From an uncultured Lachnospiraceae bacterium (GTDB taxonomy: Bacteria; Bacillota_A; Clostridia; Lachnospirales; Lachnospiraceae), in contig USDU01000123.1 of NCBI GenBank assembly GCA_900553635.1, forward strand, positions 1 to 7,472: 7,472 bases of DNA, in the 5' to 3' direction. Positions 1 through 4,860 of this stretch are shown piece after piece. The notes beneath the pieces are model-generated. The model searched no databases. It was not told where the DNA came from and saw nothing but the letters and a program-made list of their open reading frames with translations. A program made the translations under genes and the position numbers. Numbering within the stretch: the stretch's first letter is position 1; the number at the start of each line of letters is the position of its first letter.

Positions 1-889
1 CCGTGGTAAAGATGGTCTTGAAGCCGGTCAGGTGAGTGCCGCCCTCAGCATTGTAAATATTGTTACAGAAACCCAGGACGTTCTCATGAAACTCATTCAC
101 ATACTGGAACGCACCCTCAACTACAATGCCCTCGGACTCGCCCTTGAAATAAACAACCTCGTGAACGGTCTCCTTGTTCTTATTCAGGTCCTCCACGAAG
201 CCGATGATGCCATTTTCCTCATGGTACTCCACATGCTCGACCTCGTCGCCTCTGCGATCTTCGAAGATAATCGTCAGCTCCGGGTTCAGATAAGCAGTCT
301 CGTGGAGACGGCTCTTGACCTCCTCCGCCTGAAAACGGGTCTTCTCGAAGATCTCTGGATCCGGCAGAAAATTAATCTTCGTTCCGGTCTCGCGGGTGCG
401 GCGAAGCTTCGGAAGCAGGCCTTCCTCCAGTTCAATGGTGGGGATACCCCGCTCGTAATGATCGTGATGTACGCAGCCGTCCCTGCTGATTTCGATATCC
501 AGGTATGTAGAAAGGGCATTGACAACAGAGGAACCCACACCGTGGAGACCGCCGCTGGTCTTGTATACAGAATCGTCGAATTTGCCTCCTGCGTGCAGGG
601 TCGTGAATACCAGACGCTCCGCGGATACGCCCTTGGCGTGCATGTCCACGGGAATACCACGGCCATTGTCCGTCACAGTACAGGATCCGTCCTTCTCCAG
701 ATATACACTGATTTTCGAACAGAAGCCCGCCAGATGTTCGTCCACGGAATTGTCCACAATCTCATAGATCAGATGGTTCAGGCCCTTGCGGGACACGCTG
801 CCAATATACATGCCGGGCCTTTTACGTACCGCCTCCAGTCCTTCCAGAACGGAGATGCTGCCTGCGTCGTAGGTTGTTTGATTTGCCAT
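1..889 (-). CDS. gyrB: Type II DNA topoisomerase subunit B (GyrB/ParE family), N-terminal part, runs off the window
   Basis: ATP-binding subunit of a type IIA topoisomerase, which with its A partner changes DNA supercoiling or unlinks chromosomes. The visible 296 residues start MANQTTYDAGSISVLEGLEA and cover the GHKL ATPase domain: the VRKRPGMYIG box at about 21-30, the N-box EIVDNSVDE at 43-51, the DNGRGIP nucleotide motif at 74-80, GGLHGVGSSVVNAL at 113-126, and the transducer-like segment GFCNNIYNAEGGTHLTGFK close to the window edge. The ATG at 889 is preceded by AGGAG with 8 bases between them. The C-terminal TOPRIM and A-subunit-binding parts lie outside the window. The neighbourhood is not a dnaA-recF origin locus, so this may be the second gyrB-like paralogue many Lachnospiraceae carry (often called topoisomerase IV subunit B, ParE). 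The ATPase domain alone does not separate GyrB from ParE, so the family is certain but the symbol is provisional. Confidence 0.93.
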   Translation of the reverse strand, partial: MANQTTYDAGSISVLEGLEAVRKRPGMYIGSVSRKGLNHLIYEIVDNSVDEHLAGFCSKISVYLEKDGSCTVTDNGRGIPVDMHAKGVSAERLVFTTLHAGGKFDDSVYKTSGGLHGVGSSVVNALSTYLDIEISRDGCVHHDHYERGIPTIELEEGLLPKLRRTRETGTKINFLPDPEIFEKTRFQAEEVKSRLHETAYLNPELTIIFEDRRGDEVEHVEYHEENGIIGFVEDLNKNKETVHEVVYFKGESEGIVVEGAFQYVNEFHENVLGFCNNIYNAEGGTHLTGFKTIFTT

Positions 890-914
890 GTTGTTCACTC
901 CTGATTTTATAGTC

Positions 915-928
915 ACGGGACGTCCCGT
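915..928. promoter_or_regulatory. Perfect 14-bp palindrome in the gyrB-type leader
   Basis: ACGGGACGTCCCGT equals its own reverse complement over 14 bases. It lies 26 bases upstream of the topoisomerase start codon and downstream of the proposed promoter. As RNA it could fold only as a 5-bp stem with an ACGU loop, and no T-run follows, so it is not a normal terminator for the upstream membrane-protein gene. A protein operator is as likely as an RNA hairpin. Function is not known. Confidence 0.5.
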
Positions 929-949
929 ACAAATGTTCTGTTTTCAACT

Positions 950-1537
950 TTAATAGTATAACATACTCGTTTTGCTTTTACAAACCCATTTTTCTATTTT
1001 TCGTCTGAGTCTGTACAGGTAGATGCAGCTGCCCAGGGTTACGTAGATTTCCAGCAGACTGGAAATAATACCGACATAAATGTACAGAAAGACTCCTACG
1101 GCTGTCATAGATATCGCAATCCACTTTTCTATGCGAAACCCTGTCCCGTATTGTCGTTCCAGCAGAATAAGGAGACGCCTGATGCAGAACAGATATAGAA
1201 TGGTTCCGCCCACGGACAGATATACGTGGATACGCGCCATAAGGGGAACCAGTCTCGTGCGATAGGGCAGACCAATTCCACACAGAAATACGGCCAGCGC
1301 CAGGCCTGTCAGCCATTCCTGCGTCCTGTCTGCGCATTTTGCCAGCTCCGCTGTTTCTTCTATATACAAATACAGATAGCTTCCCACCAGCGCACCCCAG
1401 AGCAGGAAACATATCCGCCTGCTGCCTCGATTACCCAGAACTGAAAAATTCGTCTCTGTAAGTCCACGGCCTCTGGCCAGCGGTATGGTCAGCACAATGA
1501 TAAATAGTATGATAAGGACTTCATATCTTCGTTTCAT
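950..1537 (-). CDS. Uncharacterised integral membrane protein (195 aa)
   Basis: Not assigned to a family with confidence. The protein is strongly hydrophobic with five or six likely membrane helices, at about residues 6-22, 41-59, 76-92, 102-124, 138-158 and possibly 159-176. Basic residues follow several of them (RRLL, RLRRKIEKW), and the C-terminus is basic. The pattern of a short N-terminal helix, a glycine and asparagine rich loop (SVLGNRGSRR), a helix FLLWGALVGSYLYLY and a later LPY...IHVYLSVGG segment recalls small DUF998/FRAG1-like membrane proteins, but this is only a resemblance. The start at 1537 is the only one in frame near the first helix. Its ribosome site is poor (AAGGG almost touching the ATG), which suggests weak translation. 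The gene stands alone between tRNA-Glu and the topoisomerase gene, and I see no convincing promoter of its own. Competing frames across it give non-hydrophobic, low-quality proteins. Confidence 0.75.
   Translation of the reverse strand: MKRRYEVLIILFIIVLTIPLARGRGLTETNFSVLGNRGSRRICFLLWGALVGSYLYLYIEETAELAKCADRTQEWLTGLALAVFLCGIGLPYRTRLVPLMARIHVYLSVGGTILYLFCIRRLLILLERQYGTGFRIEKWIAISMTAVGVFLYIYVGIISSLLEIYVTLGSCIYLYRLRRKIEKWVCKSKTSMLYY
955..983 (-). promoter_or_regulatory. Probable sigma-A promoter for the GyrB/ParE gene
   Basis: On the minus strand a -35 box TTGTAA (978-983) is followed after exactly 17 bases by TATACT (955-960). The -10 box is preceded by TG plus one base (an extended -10). Transcription would start near 948, giving a leader of about 58 bases that contains the 14-bp palindrome and the AGGAG site. 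The promoter lies inside the last codons of the upstream membrane-protein gene, so the topoisomerase gene can be transcribed on its own. A second match (TTGTAC 927-932, TAAAAT 904-909, spacing 17) would start transcription inside the ribosome binding site and is less plausible. Confidence 0.55.
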
Positions 1538-1550
1538 GCCCTTAGTTTCT

Positions 1551-1574
1551 CTGCAAGGAACCGTTCCTATGCAG
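1551..1574 (-). other. Hairpin in the leader of the membrane-protein gene
   Basis: The minus strand folds as CTGCA, a bulged T, AGGAA, loop CGG, TTCCT, TGCAG. That is two 5-bp stems broken by one bulged base. It ends 13 bases before the start codon of the membrane protein, whose ribosome binding site is weak, so it could influence translation or mark the 5' end of the transcript. This is a structural observation only. Confidence 0.4.
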
Positions 1575-1645
1575 GTACTATGCGAAATTCACATCGAACC
1601 GCCGCACAATAGCATGTAGTTCTCACATTTTTGAATTTTGGCAAC

Positions 1646-1673
1646 AAAAAAACCCTTGAAATTCAAGGGTTTT
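1646..1673 (-). terminator. Intrinsic terminator of tRNA-Glu
   Basis: Minus-strand hairpin CCCTTG-AATTT-CAAGGG, extended by A:T pairs at its base and followed by seven T (1646-1652). It begins only 4 bases after the tRNA discriminator base, so it ends the single-tRNA transcript. On the plus strand the stem is followed by only four T and then C, so the minus orientation is the functional one. Confidence 0.85.
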
Positions 1674-1677
1674 CTAG

Positions 1678-1749
1678 CAGTCGATAGGGGAATCGAACCC
1701 CTGTTTTCGCCGTGAGAGGGCGACGTCTTAACCGCTTGACCAATCGACC
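1678..1749 (-). tRNA. tRNA-Glu (anticodon CUC)
   Basis: A 72-base cloverleaf can be drawn in full. The acceptor stem is GGTCGAT with ATCGACT, the D arm GTC...GAC, and the anticodon stem TCGCC/GGCGA with loop CTCTCAC. The CTC anticodon sits at 1716-1714. The T arm is AGGGG/CCCCT with loop TTCGATT, and the discriminator is G at 1678. The CUC anticodon reads the glutamate codon GAG. The 3' CCA is not encoded (the genome continues CTA) and would be added by nucleotidyltransferase, which is common in this group. The first acceptor pair is G1 opposite U72, a wobble rather than the usual G-C. The gene has its own promoter and terminator, so it is a stand-alone unit. Confidence 0.95.
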
Positions 1750-1778
1750 ATTTTCTCTTTCGCGCTTGCGACTTGTTT

Positions 1779-1807
1779 AGTATATAATAGTTTCCGGAGA
1801 AATGCAA
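1779..1807 (-). promoter_or_regulatory. Promoter of tRNA-Glu
   Basis: On the minus strand TTGCAT (1802-1807) and TATACT (1779-1784) are spaced by exactly 17 bases. The predicted start near 1772 leaves a 5' leader of roughly 23 bases to be removed before the tRNA begins at 1749. The bases upstream of the -35 box (about 1808-1830) are runs of A on the transcribed-sense strand. They resemble an UP element, as expected for a strong stable-RNA promoter. Confidence 0.8.
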
Positions 1808-1880
1808 GCACTTTTTTCACTTTTTCTTGTATTTTTACAAATACATTTTTAAACTATTTGTTTGATTTTCTGTCTTTCAG

Positions 1881-1917
1881 AAAAACAGAGCAGTAAAGTC
1901 TTACGGCTCTACTGCTC
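1881..1917 (-). terminator. Intrinsic terminator of the yceD-rpmF unit
   Basis: Minus-strand inverted repeat GAGCAGTA (1910-1917) and TACTGCTC (1888-1895). Inner pairs AG/CT and C-G are capped by a GUAA tetraloop, and the hairpin is followed by TG and then five T (1881-1885). It begins 18 bases after the rpmF stop codon, so the transcript ends with L32. Confidence 0.85.
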
Positions 1918-1935
1918 CATCTCTTTTCATCAGAA

Positions 1936-2115
1936 TTAATCCTGAGCGATGATCTCTTTCTTGTTGTAAGATCCGCAGGACTTGCAAACACGATGAGGCA
2001 TCATCAGGGCGCCGCATTTGCTGCACTTTACAAGATTCATTGCACTCATTTTCCAGTTTGCTCTTCTCTTATCTCTTCTACCTTTGGAAGATTTATTCTT
2101 AGGACAAATAGACAT
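1936..2115 (-). CDS. rpmF: 50S ribosomal protein L32
   Basis: A 59-residue protein starting MSICPKNKSSKGRRDKRRAN, the typical basic N-terminus of L32, a component of the large ribosomal subunit. The C-terminal half has a four-cysteine zinc ribbon: C31-x2-C34 (CSKC) and C44-x2-C47 (CKSC). This is the zinc-binding form of L32, the type that in other Firmicutes can have a cysteine-free paralogue for zinc shortage. The start at 2115 has a strong site, AGGAGG with 8 bases to the ATG. It follows yceD after 19 bases, the usual yceD-rpmF pairing, and is closed by a terminator. plsX, which follows rpmF in many bacteria, is absent here. Confidence 0.97.
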   Translation of the reverse strand: MSICPKNKSSKGRRDKRRANWKMSAMNLVKCSKCGALMMPHRVCKSCGSYNKKEIIAQD

Positions 2116-2134
2116 AGGTTACACCTCCTCTGAT

Positions 2135-2656
2135 TTACTTACTGTTTTTAAAAATTTCGGCTATAACCGCCATTCTCGGATCCAACTCCACCGTATCACA
2201 GCCGCAGGGACCTTCATTCAGGTTCTTTCCGCATTTTCTGCAAATACCTTTGCAGTCCGGCTTGCAGAGGGTCTTCATGGGCCAGTTGACCAGAAGTTCT
2301 CCATACACCAGTTTGTCTGTGTCCAGGTTGTATCCATTGATAAAATCGGTTTCGTCCAGATCGTCGATTCTTCCTTCCGCAGAAAGCTTCATATCCACTT
2401 CCTTTTCAAAGGAAACGTCTATGGGCACCTCTACTTCCGTCAGACAGCGGTCACAGGGAATCTGCGCCTTCACCGCGAACTCACCCTCAATCAGCAATTT
2501 ATCATTGCCGAGATTCGTAAGCACCAGTGTAAGCGGTCGTTCCTCCGTCAGGGGAAAGCTTCCCAGGCTTATGTCAAAAGACCGAAGCTCCGTCTCCACT
2601 GTCCTCTTAACCACTTTTTCCTCACAGGACAAAACATCTGTCAAATTGATCAGCAT
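2135..2656 (-). CDS. yceD: YceD/DUF177 family protein (23S rRNA accumulation protein)
   Basis: 173 residues of the DUF177 family. The E. coli and plant members are needed for normal 23S rRNA accumulation and large-subunit assembly, and the gene is usually co-transcribed with rpmF. Family marks are visible: a first cysteine pair C68-D-R-C71 in the segment IPCDRCL; a second cluster CKPDCKGICRKCGKNLN at 131-147; then a CGC at 151-153; and the closing DPR at 159-161 before a short helix. The cysteine clusters suggest a bound metal. The ATG at 2656 has GGAGAG a few bases upstream and lies about 20 bases downstream of the predicted transcription start of a consensus promoter. Length is normal for the family. 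It should be cytosolic, and I see nothing odd in the protein. Confidence 0.93.
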   Translation of the reverse strand: MLINLTDVLSCEEKVVKRTVETELRSFDISLGSFPLTEERPLTLVLTNLGNDKLLIEGEFAVKAQIPCDRCLTEVEVPIDVSFEKEVDMKLSAEGRIDDLDETDFINGYNLDTDKLVYGELLVNWPMKTLCKPDCKGICRKCGKNLNEGPCGCDTVELDPRMAVIAEIFKNSK

Positions 2657-2682
2657 AGTTCTCTCCTAATGCACACTAGGCT

Positions 2683-2711
2683 ATTATAACTACCCAGCAG
2701 TGGTTTGTCAA
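2683..2711 (-). promoter_or_regulatory. Perfect consensus sigma-A promoter for yceD-rpmF
   Basis: The minus strand has TTGACA (2706-2711), a 17-base spacer, and TATAAT (2683-2688): both hexamers and the spacing match consensus exactly. The predicted start is near 2676, about 20 bases before the yceD ATG. The promoter lies entirely in the ackA-yceD gap, so L32 and YceD are expressed independently of acetate metabolism genes. Confidence 0.88.
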
Positions 2712-2712
2712 G

Positions 2713-2738
2713 TAATTTTCACTTACAACGGAAAATTA
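2713..2738 (-). repeat. AT-rich inverted repeat just upstream of the yceD -35 box
   Basis: TAATTTTC (2713-2720) and GAAAATTA (2731-2738) form an 8-bp dyad around a 10-base centre, starting one base beyond the -35 box. It begins 12 bases after the ackA stop codon. It could be a weak ackA terminator (there is no proper T-run), an UP element for the strong promoter, or an operator. I cannot choose between these from sequence alone. Confidence 0.4.
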
Positions 2739-2749
2739 TTTCTAATAAA

Positions 2750-3943
2750 TTATTTTACCAGACGCTGTGTCTCACGGGCGATAGCCAGTTCCTCGTTGGT
2801 CGGGTAAATCATGACCTTAACCTTGGAGTTCGGAGTGGAGATCATCTGCACCTTACCGCGGCAGTTATTTGCCTCGTCGTCGATCTCTACGCCCAGATAT
2901 CCCAGGTACTCACAGATCTTCTTACGGCTCTCGATATCGTTCTCGCCTACGCCTGCTGTAAATGCGATAGCGTCTACGCCGTTCATGGCTGCTGTGTACG
3001 CTCCGATGTACTTCGCTACACGGTAGATGAATGCATCCAGAGCTACCTGTGCATGATGGTTGCCTTCCTCTGCTGCCTTTCCTACATCACGGAAATCGCT
3101 GGAGATGCCGTCGCTCATGCCAAGGATACCGGACTTCTTGTTCAGAATATTCAGAACCTCATTGACGTCCTTGCCCTCTTTGTTGCAGATGAACTGAATA
3201 ACAGCCGGATCTACATCGCCGCTTCTGGTACCCATAATCAGACCCTCAAGTGGGGTAAGACCCATGGAGGTATCTACACACTTGCCGCCGATGGATGCGG
3301 AGATACTTGCTCCGTTGCCCAGGTGACATACGATAACCTTGCCCTTTTCCGGGTCAAGCTCAGCGAACTTCAGAACCTCGCCGGATACGAACAGATGGCT
3401 GGTGCCATGGAAGCCGTAACGACGGATGCTGTATTTATCATAGTACTCATAGGGGATTGCATAGAGGTATGCCTTCTCCGGCATCTTCATACCGAATCCG
3501 GTATCCCATACTGCTACGTTCGGAGTTCCGGGCATAGCTGCCTCGCATGCCTCGATACCCATCAGGTTCGCCGGGTTATGCAGCGGTCCAAGGTCGAAGC
3601 ACTCGCGGATTACGCGCTTTACGTCCTCGTCAACTACGATAGAATCGCTGTAAACCTTTCCGCCGTGCAGAACGCGGTGTCCGACTGCAGAGATCTCCTT
3701 GGTATCCTTGATTACACCGTACTCCGGATCTACCAGTGCCTGCATAACCAGCTTGATTGCTTCGGTATGTGCCGGCATAGCCTGCTCGATTACCATTTCC
3801 TTGCCGTTTGCCTTATGTGTCAGCTTGGAACCCTCGATTCCGATTCTCTCGCAGAGACCCTTTGCCATTACAGACTCATTCTCCATATCGATCAGCTGAT
3901 ATTTCAGAGAGGAGCTTCCGCAGTTGATTACTAAGATTTTCAT
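2750..3943 (-). CDS. ackA: Acetate kinase
   Basis: Cytosolic ASKHA-fold kinase that converts acetyl phosphate and ADP to acetate and ATP, the ATP-yielding last step of acetate fermentation. At 397 residues it has the usual length. Visible family marks are the N-terminal signature VINCGSSSLKY with N7, GHRVLHGG at 88-95 with R90, LHNPAN with H122, the WDT aspartate D147, YGFHGTSH with H179, CHLGNG with N210, MGTRSGDVDP with R240, the adenine-site region FTAGVGEND at 328-336, and PTNEE with E384. The common FDTAFH segment reads WDTGFG here, losing a usually conserved histidine at residue 151, which is not one of the catalytic positions listed above. AGGAG lies 11 bases before the ATG at 3943, a rather long gap. 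The phosphotransacylase gene pduL lies directly upstream, so the two enzymes probably share a transcript. No plausible terminator separates them. Confidence 0.97.
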   Translation of the reverse strand: MKILVINCGSSSLKYQLIDMENESVMAKGLCERIGIEGSKLTHKANGKEMVIEQAMPAHTEAIKLVMQALVDPEYGVIKDTKEISAVGHRVLHGGKVYSDSIVVDEDVKRVIRECFDLGPLHNPANLMGIEACEAAMPGTPNVAVWDTGFGMKMPEKAYLYAIPYEYYDKYSIRRYGFHGTSHLFVSGEVLKFAELDPEKGKVIVCHLGNGASISASIGGKCVDTSMGLTPLEGLIMGTRSGDVDPAVIQFICNKEGKDVNEVLNILNKKSGILGMSDGISSDFRDVGKAAEEGNHHAQVALDAFIYRVAKYIGAYTAAMNGVDAIAFTAGVGENDIESRKKICEYLGYLGVEIDDEANNCRGKVQMISTPNSKVKVMIYPTNEELAIARETQRLVK

Positions 3944-3976
3944 AGCTATGTATTCTCCTTAATTCATATTTACTTC

Positions 3977-4092
3977 GCAGTGGCACTCATGAGCAGGCTC
4001 ACTCGTGCGCGGGCTTCGCCCTATGTCATCTGTCTAAAGCTCATCTGCTCATGCAAGCATGACATCTGAGTTTTCGCCATCTGACGCACTGC
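3977..4092. repeat. Branched palindromic intergenic element between pduL and ackA
   Basis: A 116-base segment bounded by GCAGTG (3977-3982) and its inverse CACTGC (4087-4092). It contains an imperfect hairpin (GCAC/GTGC plus TGAG/CTCA, 3983-4008), a short GGGC-TTC-GCCC hairpin (4011-4021), and a 7-bp dyad ATGTCAT/ATGACAT (4023-4029 with 4059-4065) with TCATG/CATGA nested near its end. The word CATCTG occurs four times on the plus strand (starts 4027, 4042, 4063, 4078; spacings 15, 21, 15). It fills most of the 164-base pduL-ackA gap and has no coding frame of interest. It looks like a dispersed intergenic repeat or a processing/stability element in the pduL-ackA mRNA. Copy number cannot be judged from this window. 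Confidence 0.5.
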
Positions 4093-4107
4093 TCATTGCC
4101 TTCGCGA

Positions 4108-4674
4108 CTATTTTACGATCTCACCAAATACCTCGCGTCCGCAAGCTGCTGCGTTGGACTCGTCGGTATCGATGTGCATAGCCAGAGCGTACTTCGGGCT
4201 TACACGAACAACTACATCGCCGAATACCAGACTTCTGCCCTCGGTATCAATCTTTACGGATACAACATCCTTATCCTTTACGCCGAGCTTTTCAGCATCT
4301 TCCGGAGTTGCATGGATATGACGCTTTGCTGCGATTACGCCTTCCTTCAGCTCAACCTCGCCTGCCGGTCCTACCAGCTTACATGCGCCGCTGCCTGCAA
4401 CATCGCCGGACTCGCGGATCGGAGCGTCTACGCCGATGGAACGCGCGTCTGTCAGGGACAGCTCTACCTGTGTCTCCGGACGAACCGGTCCCAGGATGGA
4501 AGCCTTCATCTCTTTCTTGCTTCCTACGATAGTTACCTTCTCTTCGCAGGCAAACTGACCCGGCTGGGACAGATCCTTCTTCTTGGTCAGCTCATGGCCC
4601 TTACCGAACAGAGTCTCCAGATCCTCCTGTGTTACATGTACGTGACGTGCTGAGGTTTCAACAACAAATTTCAT
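4108..4674 (-). CDS. pduL: Phosphate acyltransferase, PduL type (acetyl-CoA/propionyl-CoA phosphotransacylase)
   Basis: Converts acyl-CoA and phosphate to acyl phosphate and CoA, and is unrelated in fold to the classical Pta enzyme. 188 residues. Two PduL beta-barrel repeats are recognisable: the first opens with SARHVHV (H11, H13), the second with AAKRHIHATPEDAE (H119, H121). GPVRPETQVELS supplies R65 and E71, and AMHIDTDE supplies H167. By comparison with known PduL structures, these histidines and the glutamate correspond to the two zinc sites and R65 to the phosphate-binding arginine. The protein starts right at the first barrel strand, with no N-terminal encapsulation peptide, so it should be a free cytosolic enzyme and not a microcompartment cargo. 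No shell or diol/ethanolamine genes are nearby. AAGGAG lies 8 bases before the ATG at 4674. With ackA just downstream, acetyl-CoA is the likely main substrate in vivo, though propionyl-CoA is possible. Confidence 0.93.
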   Translation of the reverse strand: MKFVVETSARHVHVTQEDLETLFGKGHELTKKKDLSQPGQFACEEKVTIVGSKKEMKASILGPVRPETQVELSLTDARSIGVDAPIRESGDVAGSGACKLVGPAGEVELKEGVIAAKRHIHATPEDAEKLGVKDKDVVSVKIDTEGRSLVFGDVVVRVSPKYALAMHIDTDESNAAACGREVFGEIVK

Positions 4675-4716
4675 GATACATTCTCCTTTTCTTGTAAATA
4701 ATTTATTACAGTTCTA

Positions 4717-4748
4717 TGAGCCGACAAAAGTTGTCCTTCGCCGGCTCA
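4717..4748 (-). promoter_or_regulatory. Stem-loop in the pduL leader
   Basis: TGAGCCG (4717-4723) and CGGCTCA (4742-4748) are inverted repeats. Inside and partly overlapping them, GACAA (4723-4727) and TTGTC (4731-4735) form a second stem with a 3-base loop. The structure ends 42 bases before the pduL start and about 28 bases before its AAGGAG. There is no following T-run on the minus strand, so it is not a finished terminator. It could be a leader hairpin stabilising the mRNA or a regulatory fold. I do not recognise it as a known riboswitch. Confidence 0.4.
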
Positions 4749-4750
4749 CA

Positions 4751-4768
4751 GTACATTTCACAATGTAC
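4751..4768. promoter_or_regulatory. Perfect 7-bp dyad with 4-base loop upstream of pduL
   Basis: GTACATT (4751-4757), TCAC, AATGTAC (4762-4768). It lies between the proposed pduL transcription start (about 4779) and the stem-loop at 4717-4748, at about +11 to +28. It is suitable either as an RNA hairpin at the 5' end of the mRNA or as a repressor operator just downstream of the promoter. It shares the GTAC core with the dyad at 4833-4852. Confidence 0.42.
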
Positions 4769-4785
4769 ACCATAATTCTATCTCC

Positions 4786-4814
4786 ATTTTAGGTGCTTTC
4801 GCTATATTTTGCAA
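4786..4814 (-). promoter_or_regulatory. Possible promoter for pduL-ackA
   Basis: On the minus strand TTGCAA (4809-4814), 17 bases, TAAAAT (4786-4791). The -10 matches consensus at five of six positions and the -35 at four of six. The start would be near 4779, giving a leader of about 105 bases rich in secondary structure. It is the best promoter candidate in the gap, but weaker than those of yceD and tRNA-Glu. Confidence 0.45.
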
Positions 4815-4832
4815 GCCCTGACAGGAAATAAT

Positions 4833-4852
4833 TTGTACTTTTAAGGGTACAA
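4833..4852. promoter_or_regulatory. Dyad TTGTAC-N8-GTACAA upstream of the pduL promoter
   Basis: A 6-bp inverted repeat (4833-4838 and 4847-4852) around 8 bases. If the pduL start is near 4779, its centre is about 63 bases upstream. That is close to where class I activators such as CRP-type proteins bind. It may be an activator or repressor site. The regulator is unknown. Confidence 0.35.
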
Positions 4853-4860
4853 GGCTATGG

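Noticed and set aside
32..904. Plus-strand open frame opposite the GyrB/ParE gene
   Set aside because: The opposite strand carries unmistakable GHKL ATPase motifs across the same bases, and the plus-strand product has no family resemblance.
1590..1605. GGTTCGAT on the minus strand, resembling a tRNA T-loop, as a possible tRNA remnant or integration scar
   Set aside because: No paired T stem, anticodon arm or acceptor stem can be drawn around it, and the match is only about eight bases.
1678..1749. Idea that tRNA-Glu is placed here to serve the C5 tetrapyrrole genes hemL and hemB
   Set aside because: The tRNA is more than 4 kb from hemL, in its own transcription unit with unrelated genes between, so the co-occurrence is best taken as chance.
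1589..1807. Minus-strand frame of 72 codons over the tRNA region
   Set aside because: It reads straight through a terminator and a complete tRNA-Glu and begins inside the tRNA promoter. It is not a gene.
2705..3934. Plus-strand open frame of about 409 codons opposite ackA
   Set aside because: It is the mirror of a fully supported acetate kinase frame. The translation is rich in cysteine, histidine and leucine, has no recognisable domain and lacks a ribosome site. Long antisense frames like this arise from codon bias.
4108..4674. PduL as part of a propanediol or ethanolamine microcompartment locus
   Set aside because: There is no encapsulation peptide, shell protein, diol dehydratase or aldehyde dehydrogenase gene near it, and the partner gene is ackA.
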